Source of the DNA: Annulohypoxylon bovei var. microspora | Taxonomy: Eukaryota > Ascomycota > Sordariomycetes > Xylariales > Hypoxylaceae | Length of the DNA: 64,000 nt | Assembly: GCA_022836615.1 (NCBI GenBank) | Contig: MU405266.1 | Coordinates: 124,001-188,000 of the forward strand | Direction of reading: 5' to 3' | Shown: one piece after another, positions 49,101-61,135 of the stretch | Layout of the letters: each line of letters opens with the position of its first letter | How positions within the stretch are numbered: the stretch's first letter is position 1 | Notes under the pieces: model-generated | Database searches by the model: none | The model's input: only the letters and a program-made list of their open reading frames with translations | What the model was told of the DNA's origin: nothing | Program-made: the position numbers and the translations under genes

Positions 49101-49851
49101 AGGACATGATGTACAAGATGATGCTAATAAGACCCATCTTCTCCCTCCATGCTCTCCTTTGCGCCTTCGAAGTAAAACCACAGCAGCTCAAGATAAAGTC
49201 GGGGCACCAGAACGTGACAACGGCACAGTACACGTTCCAAACACTTGGAGGGCTAATCGTCTCCTGAGGTTTCCGCCGTTTGGCATCCCTAGAAGATTTG
49301 GATATCTTGTGACCTCCCGAACGCCGTTTTTTCTTTTCGGATAACTTAGTTTTATGCTTCTCGCTCTCCCCGCTATGTTTTCTTCGAGGGGGTGAGCTAT
49401 CCGATGTAGCAGCATCGATAGTCCGGTCCGCAGATAAATCGGTCCTCCCCTCCAAATCTTCATAGATAGGATCGTTGCCCGTCGAAGACGGAAGCGTGTC
49501 CATGTTAGCAGCATGCTGTCGGTAGTGATAATTCGGGTGGTCCTTATCGATCCTGTTTCTTTCAGGTCTTATGAGACTCCTCTTGCGCGACGGCATGCCA
49601 GCAGGAACTTCATCCGGGGGCGCGGAGGGGGAAAGAGGTGATCTATCTGTAGCCCCATTAGGATTGCGAATTGTCTCAGCAAACGAATTTCCTGATGGCG
49701 CACGCTGATGTGAAGACGTCCTCCGCCCAGGCACAGGATAATATCCGGTTTCGATATCGGCAGGACGAGAACGCCTTGAGGATGATTGGCGATATGAAGT
49801 TCGATGTTCATGTGAGGGACTCGCCGGTCCGGGTCGCTCAGGGAGTGACAT
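46129..49851 (-). CDS. Class IV chitin synthase
   Basis: There are two exons (46623-49851 and 46129-46568) giving 1222 aa. The long frame stays open through the 54-nt intron at 46569-46622, but GTAAGT, a TGCTAAC branch site and ATTATAG mark it clearly; splicing restores the family sequence [17 protein letters not shown]. The N-terminal 200 residues are disordered and basic. After N-terminal membrane spans ([19 protein letters not shown]) comes the glycosyltransferase core with VMLVDADTKV-type residues ([10 protein letters not shown]), EDRYL and QRRRW (residues 1023-1027), then a C-terminal membrane cluster. It matches the class IV enzymes (yeast Chs3 type), which make most cell-wall chitin at the plasma membrane. 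Its activator is encoded divergently at 53970. Confidence 0.94.
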   Translation of the reverse strand: MSLPERPGPASPSHEHRTSYRQSSSRRSRPADIETGYYPVPGRRTSSHQRAPSGNSFAETIRNPNGATDRSPLSPSAPPDEVPAGMPSRKRSLIRPERNRIDKDHPNYHYRQHAANMDTLPSSTGNDPIYEDLEGRTDLSADRTIDAATSDSSPPRRKHSGESEKHKTKLSEKKKRRSGGHKISKSSRDAKRRKPQETISPPSVWNVYCAVVTFWCPDFILSCCGFTSKAQRRAWREKMGLISIILYIMSFVGFLTFGFTQTVCASSNVRLHVNDVDSGYMIFHGIAYDLTKSGHPPAQGIPLRTDGTYANVLYDLPTKYGGMDGSFLFQNVNGKCKGLITLADGSDVPHGSTDSDELAWYFPCTTFNQDGSSKPNFTWPYDSVGYACHTTQKARDTFYLQLHSTGDVFYTWDDINNSSRNLVVYSGNVLDLDLLNWFNEDEVTIPDRFKELRDKTTSANQAIRGRDITRSFQKPADKQMVECFEETIKVGTIDTDTVGCIASQVVLYISLVLILSVVVARFGLALVFQWFISRKYAAIKTSQTSDKKKRNRQIEDWTEDIYRAPPRMPGDIGSSYMGSDRTSKRASTFLPTTSRFSAVYGADRNPRRPQPTTMASQASTGPLLHPNSIYKQGNDSRSSMLRSDPYGNTASPVDGYGPAGFIHEAVVPQPPSDYQPFGFPLIHSICLVTAYSEGEMGIRTTLDSIAMTDYPNSHKVILVICDGLIKGKGETLTTPDFVLGMMKDHTIPPEEIQGFSYVAVASGSKRHNMAKVYAGFYDYGAKSAIPVEKQQRVPMMLVVKCGTPDESTKAKPGNRGKRDSQIILMSFLQKVMFDERMTELEFEMFNGLWKVTGISPDYYEAVLMVDADTKVFPDSLTHMLCAMVRDPDIMGLCGETKIANKRQSWVSAIQVFEYFISHHLSKSFESVFGGVTCLPGCFCMYRIKAPKGAQNYWVPILANPDVVEHYSENVVDTLHKKNLLLLGEDRYLTTLMLRTFPKRKQVFVPQAVCKTTVPDEFSVLLSQRRRWINSTIHNLMELVLVKDLCGTFCFSMQFVVFIELVGTLVLPAAIAFTFYVGKLIQSSRNTIAIANMIIVISSIIGPVQTIPLVLLALILGLPAVLIVVTAHSWSYVIWMSIYLVSLPVWNFVLPSYAFWKFDDFSWGDTRKTAGEKTKKAGIEYEGEFDSSKITMKRWAEFERERRLRDNYWGSRENIVGGNWAAGPNSAAYHHSYDEQYYSDA

Positions 49852-50090
49852 GGTTGTATGTGAATATTTAGATTACAAAGATTGATAGCGCAGGTATAGA
49901 TCGAATATATATGGCGGGCGTTGGTAAGTTTAAACAGTGTCCGATCGGACACAGCTGCTGGAGAAGCACGGATAAATGGACGTGTTGAAGGCTAGGCCTT
50001 CGCCTTGACGAGACGCGGATTGACCCAGGAATAGCGGAAGATGGGGTTACCGTGGGATTACTGGTGATTGAACATGTTAAGAAGAAGGGT

Positions 50091-50166
50091 CTGCAAAAAT
50101 TATGTATTGAAGAAAGTGGAAATGATGAGATGAAATTGCAAAGGTTGTTTTTTTCTTCTAACTCAC
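50091..50166 (-). other. Possible 5'-UTR intron of the chitin synthase gene
   Basis: On the minus strand a GTGAGT donor at 50166 and a TTTTTGCAG acceptor ending at 50091 enclose 76 nt. It would lie about 240 bp before the ATG. It is predicted from splice signals only. Confidence 0.35.
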
Positions 50167-51764
50167 TTGGTTTGTTATGATGAGCAACCGGACGAATTCG
50201 AGTCGTCCAAGGTTTTGCTGCTGCAAGGAAAGGAGGTGGATCCCTGCTTTAAATACTGGGCAACTAAGTCAGGTACCCAAAGTAGGTACTAGCGACGATC
50301 TAAAAGCTTAAAGCTTATTGTGCCAATTAAAGTGAAAGAGGAGAGAAGTATAATGAGCGCTCGCGATGCGCCTCCTCTACAAATTCCCTCTTTAGCTTTT
50401 GGTAAAATGTGACCTCAGCAAAGCATCAACCGGACAACAAGACAATAAACATCACCATGAAAAATGTTGTCGAGGGCTCTGTAAGCATTCGAGTGATTAC
50501 AGACTAGCGGGTCTGGGATGGGTAACACCGAGCGCCACTATTAATAGGTCTTAGCCAATGGAGTCTCTTACTCGGAGGATATGACCGATCGCATCAATTG
50601 AAAGGTGAGAGAAAATTATCGTTGATGAGGCCTTGAGTGAGCGTATAATAGAGAACTAAAGCGAATGAAATGCAAACGAGAGTAGACTTGGAGCACGGTT
50701 TCTAGCGAAGGTAAGAACCTCTAAACCGATGCGGAGGTTCAAGAGAGGATCAAGTCGATCAGGCGGAGTAGGCGGGTTAGAAAAGGTTGTGAGAAAGGAA
50801 TAAAACCCCGGCTTTGGTAGCCACGACGAGGAATCGAGAAATCGGGAAAGGGGCTGACTAGATCATCACAGTGTGGTCTCTACAGTATATCTTATAAATT
50901 ACTGTAGTAACCTTACGTGATCCCCACATATTACCTTGAGTTGAGTACCTCATCCACCCATTTTCTATGTGGGAAATACGCCAATCCGAGGTATCTGGGG
51001 GTGGTTGGCCGCCTCGTGTTTACCTAGACCAGCCGACCTATGGTTACAAAGACTTAAAGATGACCCCGGACACCAAGCCTTTAAATGGAATCGAATACGA
51101 ACATGGATAGATCTCGAACTTGACAATTGCAGCTACTCCCGCGCCTAAGCAGGAAAAAAAATATTTGCAAAAACTTGATGATAGTTTCCTTGGCGTCAAC
51201 AAGCGGCAACATACACATCTTATAGACATATATAATGCAGTGATATAGCTAAAAGGAGCGCTCTAGTGATGATTATCAAAGTTATTGGTTAGACTTTGGA
51301 GGCGAGTTTCGAGTTTCGAATCAACAAAGTGAGTTAATCAAGCTTCGGATAGTCGGACTTAGCATAAACTTACCATGCGACTGGGTTGAGTACTACGTAA
51401 CAGTACATGCGTAGGAATTGTTGGCGTTGTTCAGGTACATAGAGCCTTCTAAGGCTGTGTCCCGCCAAATCTTTAATGAAAGTTCAATAAAACATTTGAA
51501 TGCATAATCGCTACTACGTACATGTGCGGATGTACCTATTCCGTACTCAAAAGTATGGTTCGCATAACTACCTAGATGGGAAATGTCAAGTTGTGGCTAT
51601 TTAAGACACCCCGCCTTAAACAAATCTTCAAATTTCAATAGACGTGAAACCCGAAGATCTAGATCGATCTGTCGATATTCATTTAGATCAAACCGGTTCA
51701 ACCCTTCCCAAATCCGCCTTGGGTCGCGACTAAGAAGTAATAAGAGCCTCAAACAAAATGGAAG

Positions 51765-51789
51765 AATGGGAAAATGGGAAAATGGGAAA
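51765..51789. repeat. Three-copy octamer repeat (AATGGGAA)
   Basis: Three head-to-tail AATGGGAA units are present in the chitin synthase/activator spacer. Confidence 0.7.
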
Positions 51790-52923
51790 CCCTGAATTTC
51801 GTAACAAGCCAAAGAAGGCTATGACGAAGAACACGTGATGAATTGTGTCGGCCGTACCACCATGTACTCGAGTGGACTCATGCGATCTGTCACACGTGGA
51901 TTCCCTAGTGTCCAAGAAGAAGGTTGTTTCGTGAAACGAGAATCCAAAGAACGGGAAGATCCTGTTGGTTACCGAAGAGCACGGCAATAGTGCGAGGTTC
52001 ACGGTTTTCTCTTGGTAGGTAGTCAAGTATTTCCCCAGCAGCTGAAAAAAGGAAATGAATCAAGAGGGTTGGAAAACGCCTTGGACTCGGTGCCAAGGCC
52101 CGAATATAATGACACCATACGATTTGAGGTTGGCAAAAGGGACCGGTTGTTGATCTGGTTCCGGGCTGAAGCAACTATTGACTGCGGCTAACAAGTCGCG
52201 TATAACGGTGAAGTATCAAAGCCCAAAGCTGAAAAAAAAAATTTGCTTCATATTCTAGAAAAAAAGATGATGAAGTGATGAGAAAGTGTTGCGGTTAGAC
52301 CGCCTAGTCGATGTCTTGGTGACAGTTGTGTTATAGCCTTTAGCCGTGCACCGTGCTGCCCGAGATTGGAAACACGAAGGAGCTTTTTAAGCTTCTTAGC
52401 CGATCCCGTACATCGTGCTACGTTGGGAAGGTCCCTACAGACAGGTAACGGTAATGCCTATTACATAGTGGTACCCATAATGTGTGTGATGTACGTACGT
52501 GGTGGATAATATGTAGGTATATGTAGGCAGCCCTACATACATATGGCGGAATAGGAAGTGAAAACAACGAAGCCAATGAGTAGCGCAGTAGTCAACACGC
52601 TTAAGTAAGTTACATACTTGCATCAATTGGATATATCATGCGGGACCTGGACGCTTTTGTTCTTCCAAGTTCGTATTCCTGTTACGTGTGGTGCTGTCAG
52701 CCTTAGCTTTTACGAGAGGGATTTCTTTTTGTGGTACTCGTTCTGACTCCGTCAAGGTGAAGATCTCTGTATTCGTCATCGTCAATCATAAGTGACTGAG
52801 CAGATTGAGTAAAAGGGTCCATGCCGACAACGCCGGACTGCTTCACACGGGAAACTTAGTTGTACAATTCAGACATCTGACATCTAACCGTACATGGTGG
52901 CTTAGTGGCATAGTGACATAGCG

Positions 52924-52944
52924 GAGAGAGAGAGAGAGAGAGAG
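52924..52944. repeat. (GA)n microsatellite
   Basis: A 21-base perfect GA run lies about 1 kb upstream of the Skt5/Chs4 start. GA tracts can exclude nucleosomes in fungal promoters, so a promoter role is possible. Confidence 0.85.
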
Positions 52945-53969
52945 GCCCGCAGTTCTCTTTGGTCAGGCTACTGGAACACACAGCTGAGGTTGACAGGAAC
53001 AAACCACCTGGGTACGCTCCAACCGTAATTGGTCGATGGTAGCGACATCATTGGCGCAATTCTTTGGGTTACATCGCCTGTCAGTGGTACATTCGGTACT
53101 TCGTAAATATAAATAGACCAATTCTATACCTCTTTAAAGAAAATGTGACATTCTTTATGTTCGAAATCGCAGATACCTATACTCTTTTCATTCTTAAAAA
53201 AGGCTGACTATATTTTTGCTTGAAGACTTTATCGCATAAGACTGGAGCTTCCATAGAAGAATGTAAAATGCAGGCCCATATTTAATGTGGAACCACATGA
53301 AGGCTCTTTAATTCAAGTACTTCGAAGTATACGAAGTACTCTAAGTACCCCCCGACTAGCCCCCCCTAAACTCTCTGCTACCTCCGACCATCAAATTTAG
53401 GTTGTTCGCTTTGTTTCGTCAACCTGCAACGTCCAGGTCTCTCATTCTAGTTATTGTCCATTTTCCAACATCACACAACAACAACCTACCTATCCCGGCC
53501 ATCGTAGCCTCAACTTCTTACTACAGTGCTCTTCGCCAGAGCTTCTTCTTGTTCTTTATTGCTTTCTTGTCTAGATTTTAAATCAAACATTAGACTTATT
53601 GTCCGAGATACCCCGCGCAATAAAATAAAACAACCTGTTTTGCTAATTTTTCCTCTTGGTCGACCTTCGATTCTCCGAGCCCTGTTCCCCGTCGTCCCAC
53701 AGCCAGCATCCCCCCGGCGTCCGACCATTGTTCACGATTGAGTTGCTATTAGAGTTATATCTGTGGAACAACACTCAATCCAGTCCAATTAGCAATTCAG
53801 GGTCCATGTATGTCATGGTAGAATCACAATAGGAACGAGGTTACTACGAAGTTACTACGAATCGATGCTTGGGGTTGCGCTACAGCTCTAAGGACTACCT
53901 GTGCTTATTCCTCCTTCTAAGGGGTAGACTTTGTGGCATTGGCCATCGCGCCGGCGATTAGGAAGAGCA

Positions 53970-56317
53970 ATGGCTACGGTGATGAGTCCCCCAACGCCGC
54001 CGCCTCCAGCTGCTGCGTCTCCTCCGAGGTCTCTTCAACGGAAACCTGTTCCAGTACCCAGGCTACCCCTTTCGCAACATGAGCGTGGCGAATCTCAAGA
54101 TAGCTTCACCGGAAATTCCTTACCCGTCGGCCCAGTAGCCGAGTCAGCGATGATCAGAGATGCTCCTGTCTCTCCGGTGAGAGTCAATTTCCAACCCGAC
54201 AACTGGGCGCGGCCGTCGAATGTAAGCATCGAAGGGAGCTACCAAGTTGCACCCCAGCCTCCGATACATATGGCCGTTAGCAACCCAAGATCTTCAGATG
54301 CGCTCCCGCCTCCCTATAGTCCCACTTACGATCAGTCTAGGACCTTGACACCTAGGCAGACGTTTGCTGGCGATCTTCCATACAGGTCAGGTCAAGAGAC
54401 ATATCTCAGTCCTACGGAAGCAGGATACATGGAAGCTCCAGTTACATCAGACTTAGACCGCAACAGCTTCAGCGACAGTTCTCGTAGCGATGACCCGAAC
54501 CGGCACAGTCGCGAATCGGACACAACTGCGAGTACGCAGCAACAGATGTCAACTGACTCTGCTGAGACAAGCGCAAGTTCAATATCAGGGGGTCTAAATG
54601 AAGCATGCGAAAATCGAGTTGTGCCAGACGAAACATCTCCGGAAGAGTCCATCATCGAGGGCTCAATACAGGAGGGTCAATCTGTACCCCAGTTACAATA
54701 CCATCACCAGCCATATCTTCCGCGAGTCTCAAGTGTGCCCATTGAGTCAAACTCGAGGCATTCCTCGAGGTCTGATCTCGCAGAACCACCTGGCATGGCC
54801 ATAAACCGTCACTTGACCCCAAACTCGTTTAACAGGAGAAGTTCTATGCCACGTCCGCAGTCATCGTATTCACTGTATTCCGAACTGGGACCGCGCGGGC
54901 GTTCTCCGAGTTACGGGGGTGCTCATCCGCGCACTTCTTCTATTCACTCTCGCAGGTCACCCGAAACCAGGCCGACTTCTTACGCGGAATTGCTCAATGT
55001 TCCATATCCCCAGCAAGCACCAGCTCCTATCACCTTCGACAACTCTTATCTGCGCAACAATGTTGGAAGTAACGCTTCTTTATTAAGTGCACAGAAGACT
55101 CTTGAGATGTATAGGCAAAATGTTAAAAAGACAAACGACTTTTCCATCCAATATTCCTTCGCCGTCTTCTTAATCTCAACTGCGCAGGAGCAGGGTTTAA
55201 ATTTGGAAGAACCTTCGCGGAAGAAAGCCAGTCCGAAGGGAAGTCCGCTTAATGAAAACCAGGATTCCTCGCCAAACGAGTTGGTTCGCGAAGCTAAAAG
55301 CATATTGACAAGGTTAGCCAATGGCGGCTATCCCTTTGCACAGTATTACCTAGCTGATGGTTTTGCTTCGGGCTTGTTCAACAAGGGTAAGGAGGACTAT
55401 AATGCCGCCTTTCCCCTATTCGTTTTGGCCGCGAAGCACGGCCATGCCGAGTCTGGCTATCGTGCTGGGTTATGCTACGAATTTGGATGGGGTTGTAGGA
55501 AAGATCCGGCCAAAGCAGTTCAGTTTCTACGAACAGCAGCATCCAAGAACCATCCCGGCGCCATGACGAGACTTGGCAAGGCTTGTCTCTCGGGAGACCT
55601 AGGCGAGAACCGGTACAAAGAGGGTGTGAAATGGCTAAAACGTGCTACTGAGTCAGCAGATGCCATGTACAATGCCGCCCCGTACCATCTTGGTGCACTA
55701 TACGAAACCGGCTACGGTGATGACATCTTCAAGGACGAGAGTTACGCGGCCGAATTATTTACTCAAGCAGCCGAGCTCGGACATGCCGAAGCGAGTTACC
55801 GTATGGGAGACGCGTACGAGCACGGCAAGCTGAATTGTCCTCGAGATCCGGCCCTCAGCGTTCACTTCTATACCGGTGCAGCAGAGCGTGGCCATGCCGC
55901 GGCTATGATGGGACTGTGCGCATGGTATATGGTCGGAGCTGATCCCATCTTGGAGAAAGATGAGGAAGAAGCTTATGAATGGGCTCGTCGGTCAGCGGAT
56001 CTTGGTGAGTTTGCGGCTAATTTCTACGCAGCCTTATCATCTTGCTAATGAATTAACTGTGATTAGACTTTGTTAAGGCCCAATATGCGGTCGGTTACTT
56101 CACGGAAATGGGAATAGGCTGCCGCCGCGATATCTTAGAAGCCAACGTTTGGTACGTCAAGGCAGCCGACGCTGGTGACGAGCGCGCAAAGCAGAGGCTC
56201 GCCGCGATTCGAGCAGCCGTAAGCGGTGGCGGGACGCCTATGGATGTCGCCCCACCACGCAACGGAAAGATGAAGAAAAATCAACCTGGAAACGACAAGG
56301 ACTGTGTTGTAATGTAA
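53970..56317 (+). CDS. Chitin synthase activator Skt5/Chs4 (Sel1 repeats, CaaX)
   Basis: There are two exons (53970-56004 and 56067-56317) giving 761 aa. The open frame extends upstream to 53931 but has no ATG before 53970, so I start at MATVMSPPTP. Residues 1-380 are proline/serine-rich and disordered. From about residue 385 come Sel1-like (TPR-type) repeats: YPFAQYYLADGFASG, HGHAESGYRAGLCYEFGWGC, NHPGAMTRLGKACLSGDLG, LGHAEASYRMGDAYEHGKL and others, the last split by the intron. The protein ends DKDCVVM, a CaaX prenylation box comparable to that of yeast Chs4. By family it anchors and activates the class IV (Chs3-type) chitin synthase, encoded 4.1 kb away in the opposite direction. Confidence 0.93.
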
Positions 56318-58007
56318 TATATTCCACGTGGTGGAACTTACTAGTACGCGAATGTTTCGGGGACTATCGAGGATCCAGTCTTGCCCTCAACGACGAGGCG
56401 CGTCTATTTTGGAAACTATTCAGAGTACAGATCAAAGGGCCAGCCTTTTTTTTTTTTTAGAATATTCAATGCCCTTACTTTTATTTAGGGACCTTGAATC
56501 AGGGAAGGGAAGTCGGATTCATAATCACCCATGGAGAGGTTCACAAGGTGAATACCACAGAGCTGTGAGACAGGAAATCAGGAAATTTTCATTTTTGTCC
56601 TAGATTCAAAGATTCCCCGTCTTTTTTTAAAAAGGGTCATGGGCGGTTGGACTCTCGCATTGTCTGGCACAACCCAAAATCATTGCATTTGCATATGTGA
56701 TGCGAAGCGAGGAGAACGATGAGAAAGATGCCGGCTCGCCTGGCAATACCTTCCATCCCTCCTCTCGTATTACACAAGGCGTTCGTCCTTTCAACTTCTT
56801 TTCCCTCTGCTTTCCTGTCGCTGTCGATTGGGTCGTTTAATAAGACGAGACGACTTTGAAATGGTTGGGAACGGGCTTCGGGCACTGTTCCATGGAAGAT
56901 GGTGGTTGGGGATGGCTGGAGTGGCTTGAAGTTTACACACTCTTACTCAGCTTAGCACTCGGACCCTCTCGCGCCTCGCATACATACCCTCCTTTTTCCG
57001 ATGCCATGACGCTAGTGCTGTTTGTATATATCAAGAGGAACCGATGATTAATAATATTGACCGCGCCGTATTGGCGGCATGGATTGAGAGGTTCTGATTT
57101 GGCTACTTTGCTTACCTCTGTTGTGAAGTGACTCGTCCGTACTCCTACTTCAGGATAAATACAAATACTTGCTAACTACTACTATTTCAAATCCACTTCT
57201 TGTTCCCATGAAGGAGTTCTCCTCTTTCCACGGCACTGTTTTGAACATTTGATATATAAACGTCAACCATAAAACCACAACATTCTTACTCAGCCTTACT
57301 ATTTCTCGTTCCGCAATACCGCAAATGGGGTTTATTTGCGGTGGATACGTTAAGGCAACGTTGTATCGCATTATGAAGAGGATGTTTCATGTGTTTAATG
57401 AGATCTGCCTTGTATTAAATATATTGTGGATAAATGCGTTCTTGACATACGATCATAACCCCCTGTAGTCTGGAGCCGCATGCAAGTCTTCGCCAGATAG
57501 ACCTGAATGATACAAGCAGTACTAGACTCGCTGATCATAGTTGCTACCTACCTATTAAGATATTGGGTATTATCACCTACGGCAATTCTCTTACAAGACT
57601 ATCAATGAAGGATGGTTGATCTCCCGTACTCCACCATACTACGGGGGTTCGTGGTGCTATAGCGAGTCTAAGGGGATAGGGATATGATGTGACCAGGACT
57701 CACATTTGTAGAGCAAAAAGACTACTCAACTCTCATCCCTATAGCACAATACAAATTCATAGGAAGAAAGAAATCTCCATAATCAAAGCACATCTACACC
57801 GAGGTCAAGTCAAAATTATATAAAAAGTATTTATATTACCCGTACACTCACTACCTAATACGCCATGCAATGAACCCTAAACCCTTATAATGAAGTATGA
57901 CGAATGCAAACGCCTTGTCATCACTCATAGCACGGAGAAACATTAAAGCCGCCAACCCCCACGTCACGTCTTAGACATCTGGCATTCAACATAAGGGTCA
58001 AGCAGTA
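56318..58007. other. Convergent 1.7 kb spacer
   Basis: This lies between the stops of the Skt5/Chs4 gene and the Polo kinase gene. It has poly-T tracts near 56449 and 56620 and no ORF with support. Confidence 0.55.
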
Positions 58008-61000
58008 TTACGTGCTCGTCTTAGCCTCTACTTCACTGCCCAGCTCTCCGGGCTTCTTCGGATCGACGAGGGCCGAGTATCTCTCGTCGCCCCATCGAGC
58101 GCCTATCGTGACCCAGACGTGCTTAGTCGGTACGCTGTGGACCGTCTCGCGAGCGCCCGTCCATTGCTGTCGATGCTCACGAGTCATCTTACTATTACCT
58201 AAACCACCGTTCGTAACCCACTCCCTAATGATGTTCTTGATGAACTCTATCTTTCGGCGGAAATCATTAGCCGCGGGAATACCCTGCAACATAGGGTTAA
58301 TATCCGGCCGCTTGCGTGTAGCGTTACGCGTTGGCCGGATGGCCGGCTTGGCAGCAAAGTTAAGGAGAGTCTGTAAGGGATAAGATAGGACGGCACGTTC
58401 ATCAAGCGCAGTCTCGTCTAATTCTCCCGTGGTAGCTAATTTTTCAGCCGCTTCCTGCGGTAGGTGCCAAAAATGGCACCACGTCCCAGTTGCGTCAAGT
58501 ACAATCTTGGTATGATCGGGGAAATTGTATTGAATGTGGCCATCAGCGAAGACCCAGCAGCCAACATCACCGATTCGTTGATAGAAGGTGACGACATCGC
58601 AGGGAGGCATCGTCTGTTTGGTTGACGTAGGAACCTGCACAAGCCCGGTATCATCTGTCGTGAGATCCTGGTCCCGACCGTATGCCATCATATAGTTGGC
58701 AAACTTTTTCCATAAAATAAGATGCTCTCGCTTACGATAATCGAAGATATCGCGGCCAACTGGTATCTTCCCCGGCGTGCCATCTGGGCCTACACTGATC
58801 TTGAACTGCGAAGGATGAACAAAGACAGTGGATAGACCGGCTTCGCCGTTGTTTTCGTAAAATTGAACCGCCTGGGACATGGGGACAATTTGATGTCGGT
58901 CTGGGTATCCTGGGTCATGTCGTCGCGAGCAATGTTGCTCAGCTTCCCGGACCAAGATGCAACTTGGTGGCAATGCAACAGCCTTCCCGCCTTTCGCGCT
59001 ACCAGGTATGCTTTTGAGCACACAGCCAACGCTCCCATCATTTAAGATATAACCTAGACCGAACTTGTTGGAGTAATCTACCCATTTAACGACAATGTGT
59101 GGTGGCGCTGGCGTCGGCGACTTGCCCATAATTGCCATGGATCTAGAGTTGAGAGCGCGCTCTAACTCGTTCTGCAAGCTACGAAGCCTTTCTAGCACAA
59201 AGTTGGCTTCGGTCTCAGGTACTGCCATCTTGCGTTCTGTAGGACCAAACAAAGTTCCCCATGGCGTATCCTTCGTACTCGCGGGTGGCTCAGCACGTTC
59301 TGTTAACCTTTTTTCGGGCAGCGTTTTCTCTTCGGGTATCGAAACAGGCGCAGATGCCGACGCCGATGCCGATGCCGATGCCAGTACCGGTGCCGATGCC
59401 TTCACTGACACGGTCCGGTGCAATGCAGCTCTTGAAGGTAAGGTAGTTTTTAATGCGAGATTGCTCTCTGTGGAGGATTGTGGAAGCTCTCGCCTCGAAC
59501 GTGATCGCATAGTGCCACTAGCACTAGGCTCGGGCATCTCGTCCACTGTCCGCGACCGCGGTATGCCAGTTTGCTTTGCGGGTCGGTTTTGGGCTCGTTG
59601 TTGCGCGGCAAAACTTTGAGGCGGAGCTCGTAATAAGCCATTGGCACCTGTTTGTGCTCCGGCGCCCTCGTCCTCGTTCTTTGCGACTGGCTGCGGAGTT
59701 GGTCGGGATGGCACTTTGATGAGGTTCTGCTCCCGGCTAACCTCTTCGTAAGGTCTATAAACAATACCCTCGACGAGTGGAATGATGGGTGTTAATCCTG
59801 CCTTTTCTTCAAGTGCCACTTCTCGCCATGTACTCTTATATTCCAACTGTGTATTGTTCCATGGTCCAACCTCGCAGCTTCTGCACATCTCTCTCAAAGC
59901 ACGCTGGTTTTGAGAAACCATCTTCGGAGTTAGATCTATAGTGTAGAATTGGTCTCCATCGGGTGGGTAGTCGCGCAACTTTGTTGTCATCTCTGCTGAT
60001 GTTGGGAGATAGCCCGAAAGAAAGAAGTCATGTTGAACGATAGTGTCAGGGTCTGGCCGTAATTCCGCCTCTTCCAACATAGTAGCGACAACGTCTTTTG
60101 CCTCTTGTGATATATACTTGTTAGTAGCCTCTGCTTTGGGCCAATCATAATCCCGATTTTTTGCTCGACGGTAGATTTCGTCTGTCGTCGAAGATTGGAA
60201 AGGAGGCTTGGAAGTGAGCATCGCAAACCTAAGATTATCTGTCAGTTTCGGTCTGTGAATAGTGTGGTCCATCAGTCAGCCTTACACGATGATGCCCAAA
60301 CTCCATATATCGACCATATGATCATGGCCTTTCTTCCCCTTTTCTAAAATCTCCGGTGCGATATAATTCGGTGTTCCACACAAGGTTGTTCGGCGAATCG
60401 TTTGCATATCTTTCCCTGTAACCAGCAATGCCGCCAGACCGAAGTCCCCAACCTTGGTATTCATGTCCTTGTCAAGAAAGATGTTGCCCATCTTTAAGTC
60501 ACGGTGGATAATACCCTTCGCGTGCATATATTTGATGGCACCAGCAATCTGCACTGAGTAGAATCGCACCTCAGGTTCTGTTAACCCCTTTCTTCGCTTG
60601 ACCATGTCCATCAATGAACCATTGGGACACAGTTCAAGGATGAGATAGGTGCAATTTTCGAAGGAGAATGCTCTGAGAAACTGGACAATATTTTGATGCT
60701 TCATCTTGGAATGGATTTGTAACTCCGTTTGGAACTATACAAAAGTTAGCATCAAGGTTAGTGAGTGTAGTCGTCTTAACTAACCTTCTGTTCCATCTTC
60801 GACGGCATTTTACTCTTCACAATCTTCAACGCATACTTCCTCCTACTCTTACTCCCTGAAATGTATCCTTCATAACACACAGCAAATCCACCCTTCCCAA
60901 GCAATTTTCCGACTTGGTAAGCGGCTCCATCTTTGCGGTCGAAGCTCGGAGGTTCGTATACAATAGCAGGAGGCTGGGGAGGAAGCTCTTTTTCTTTTTG

Positions 61001-61135
61001 GACAGGCTTAGCAGCCGGTGCTGCCCTGGGTTTGGCGGCATCCATTGCTCGGTGCGGTCGTTGAGCATTCACGTCCCTCGGAGTCAGGGCGTCTGCATCG
61101 GCGGCCTGTTTTGATGCTAGAAGTCGGTCCGCCAT
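58008..61135 (-). CDS. Polo-like kinase (Cdc5/Plo1 type)
   Basis: There are three exons (60785-61135, 60286-60734, 58008-60228) giving 1006 aa. The kinase domain spans about residues 73-330: glycine loop GKGGFAVC, Lys104 in YALKIVKS, catalytic HRDLKMGN (Asp196), DFG (Asp214) and activation segment TTLCGTPNYIAPE, where Thr234 corresponds to Plk1 Thr210. A long disordered linker follows, then Polo-box 1 (VVKWVDYSNKFGLGYILNDG and the LREHLILWKKFANYMMAYGR-like region) and Polo-box 2 (PPCDVVTFYQRIGDVGCWVF). By family it controls mitotic entry, spindle poles and cytokinesis. The linker is long, as in other filamentous ascomycetes, and contains an Ala-Ser hexanucleotide repeat. Confidence 0.94.
59350..59400 (-). 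repeat. Coding hexanucleotide repeat in the Polo kinase linker
   Basis: GATGCC-type units repeat several times; on the coding strand they encode alternating Ala-Ser residues (SASASASA) between the kinase domain and the Polo boxes. Such repeats change length easily, so the linker may vary between strains. Confidence 0.7.

Larger units (their letters stand above)
49852..53969. promoter_or_regulatory. 4.1 kb divergent region between chitin synthase and its activator
   Basis: No ORF over 100 codons has support. Next to the chitin synthase, a possible leader intron on the minus strand runs from a GTGAGT donor (50166) to a TTTTGCAG acceptor (50091). The region contains an AATGGGAA octamer repeat (51765-51789) and a GA microsatellite (52924-52944). 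CA- and CT-rich sequence between 53455 and 53560 looks like the leader of the activator gene. The spacer is long for this window, which suggests complex regulation of one or both genes. Confidence 0.45.

Noticed and set aside
49569..49952. 127-codon minus-strand ORF over the chitin synthase start
   Set aside because: It is in a different frame from the chitin synthase N-terminus, which is clearly the real product.
51905..52174. 89-codon minus-strand ORF between chitin synthase and activator
   Set aside because: It has no domain or signal, and length alone is within chance.
53931..53969. Upstream extension of the Skt5/Chs4 frame
   Set aside because: The frame is open but has no ATG before 53970; these codons are leader or intron sequence.
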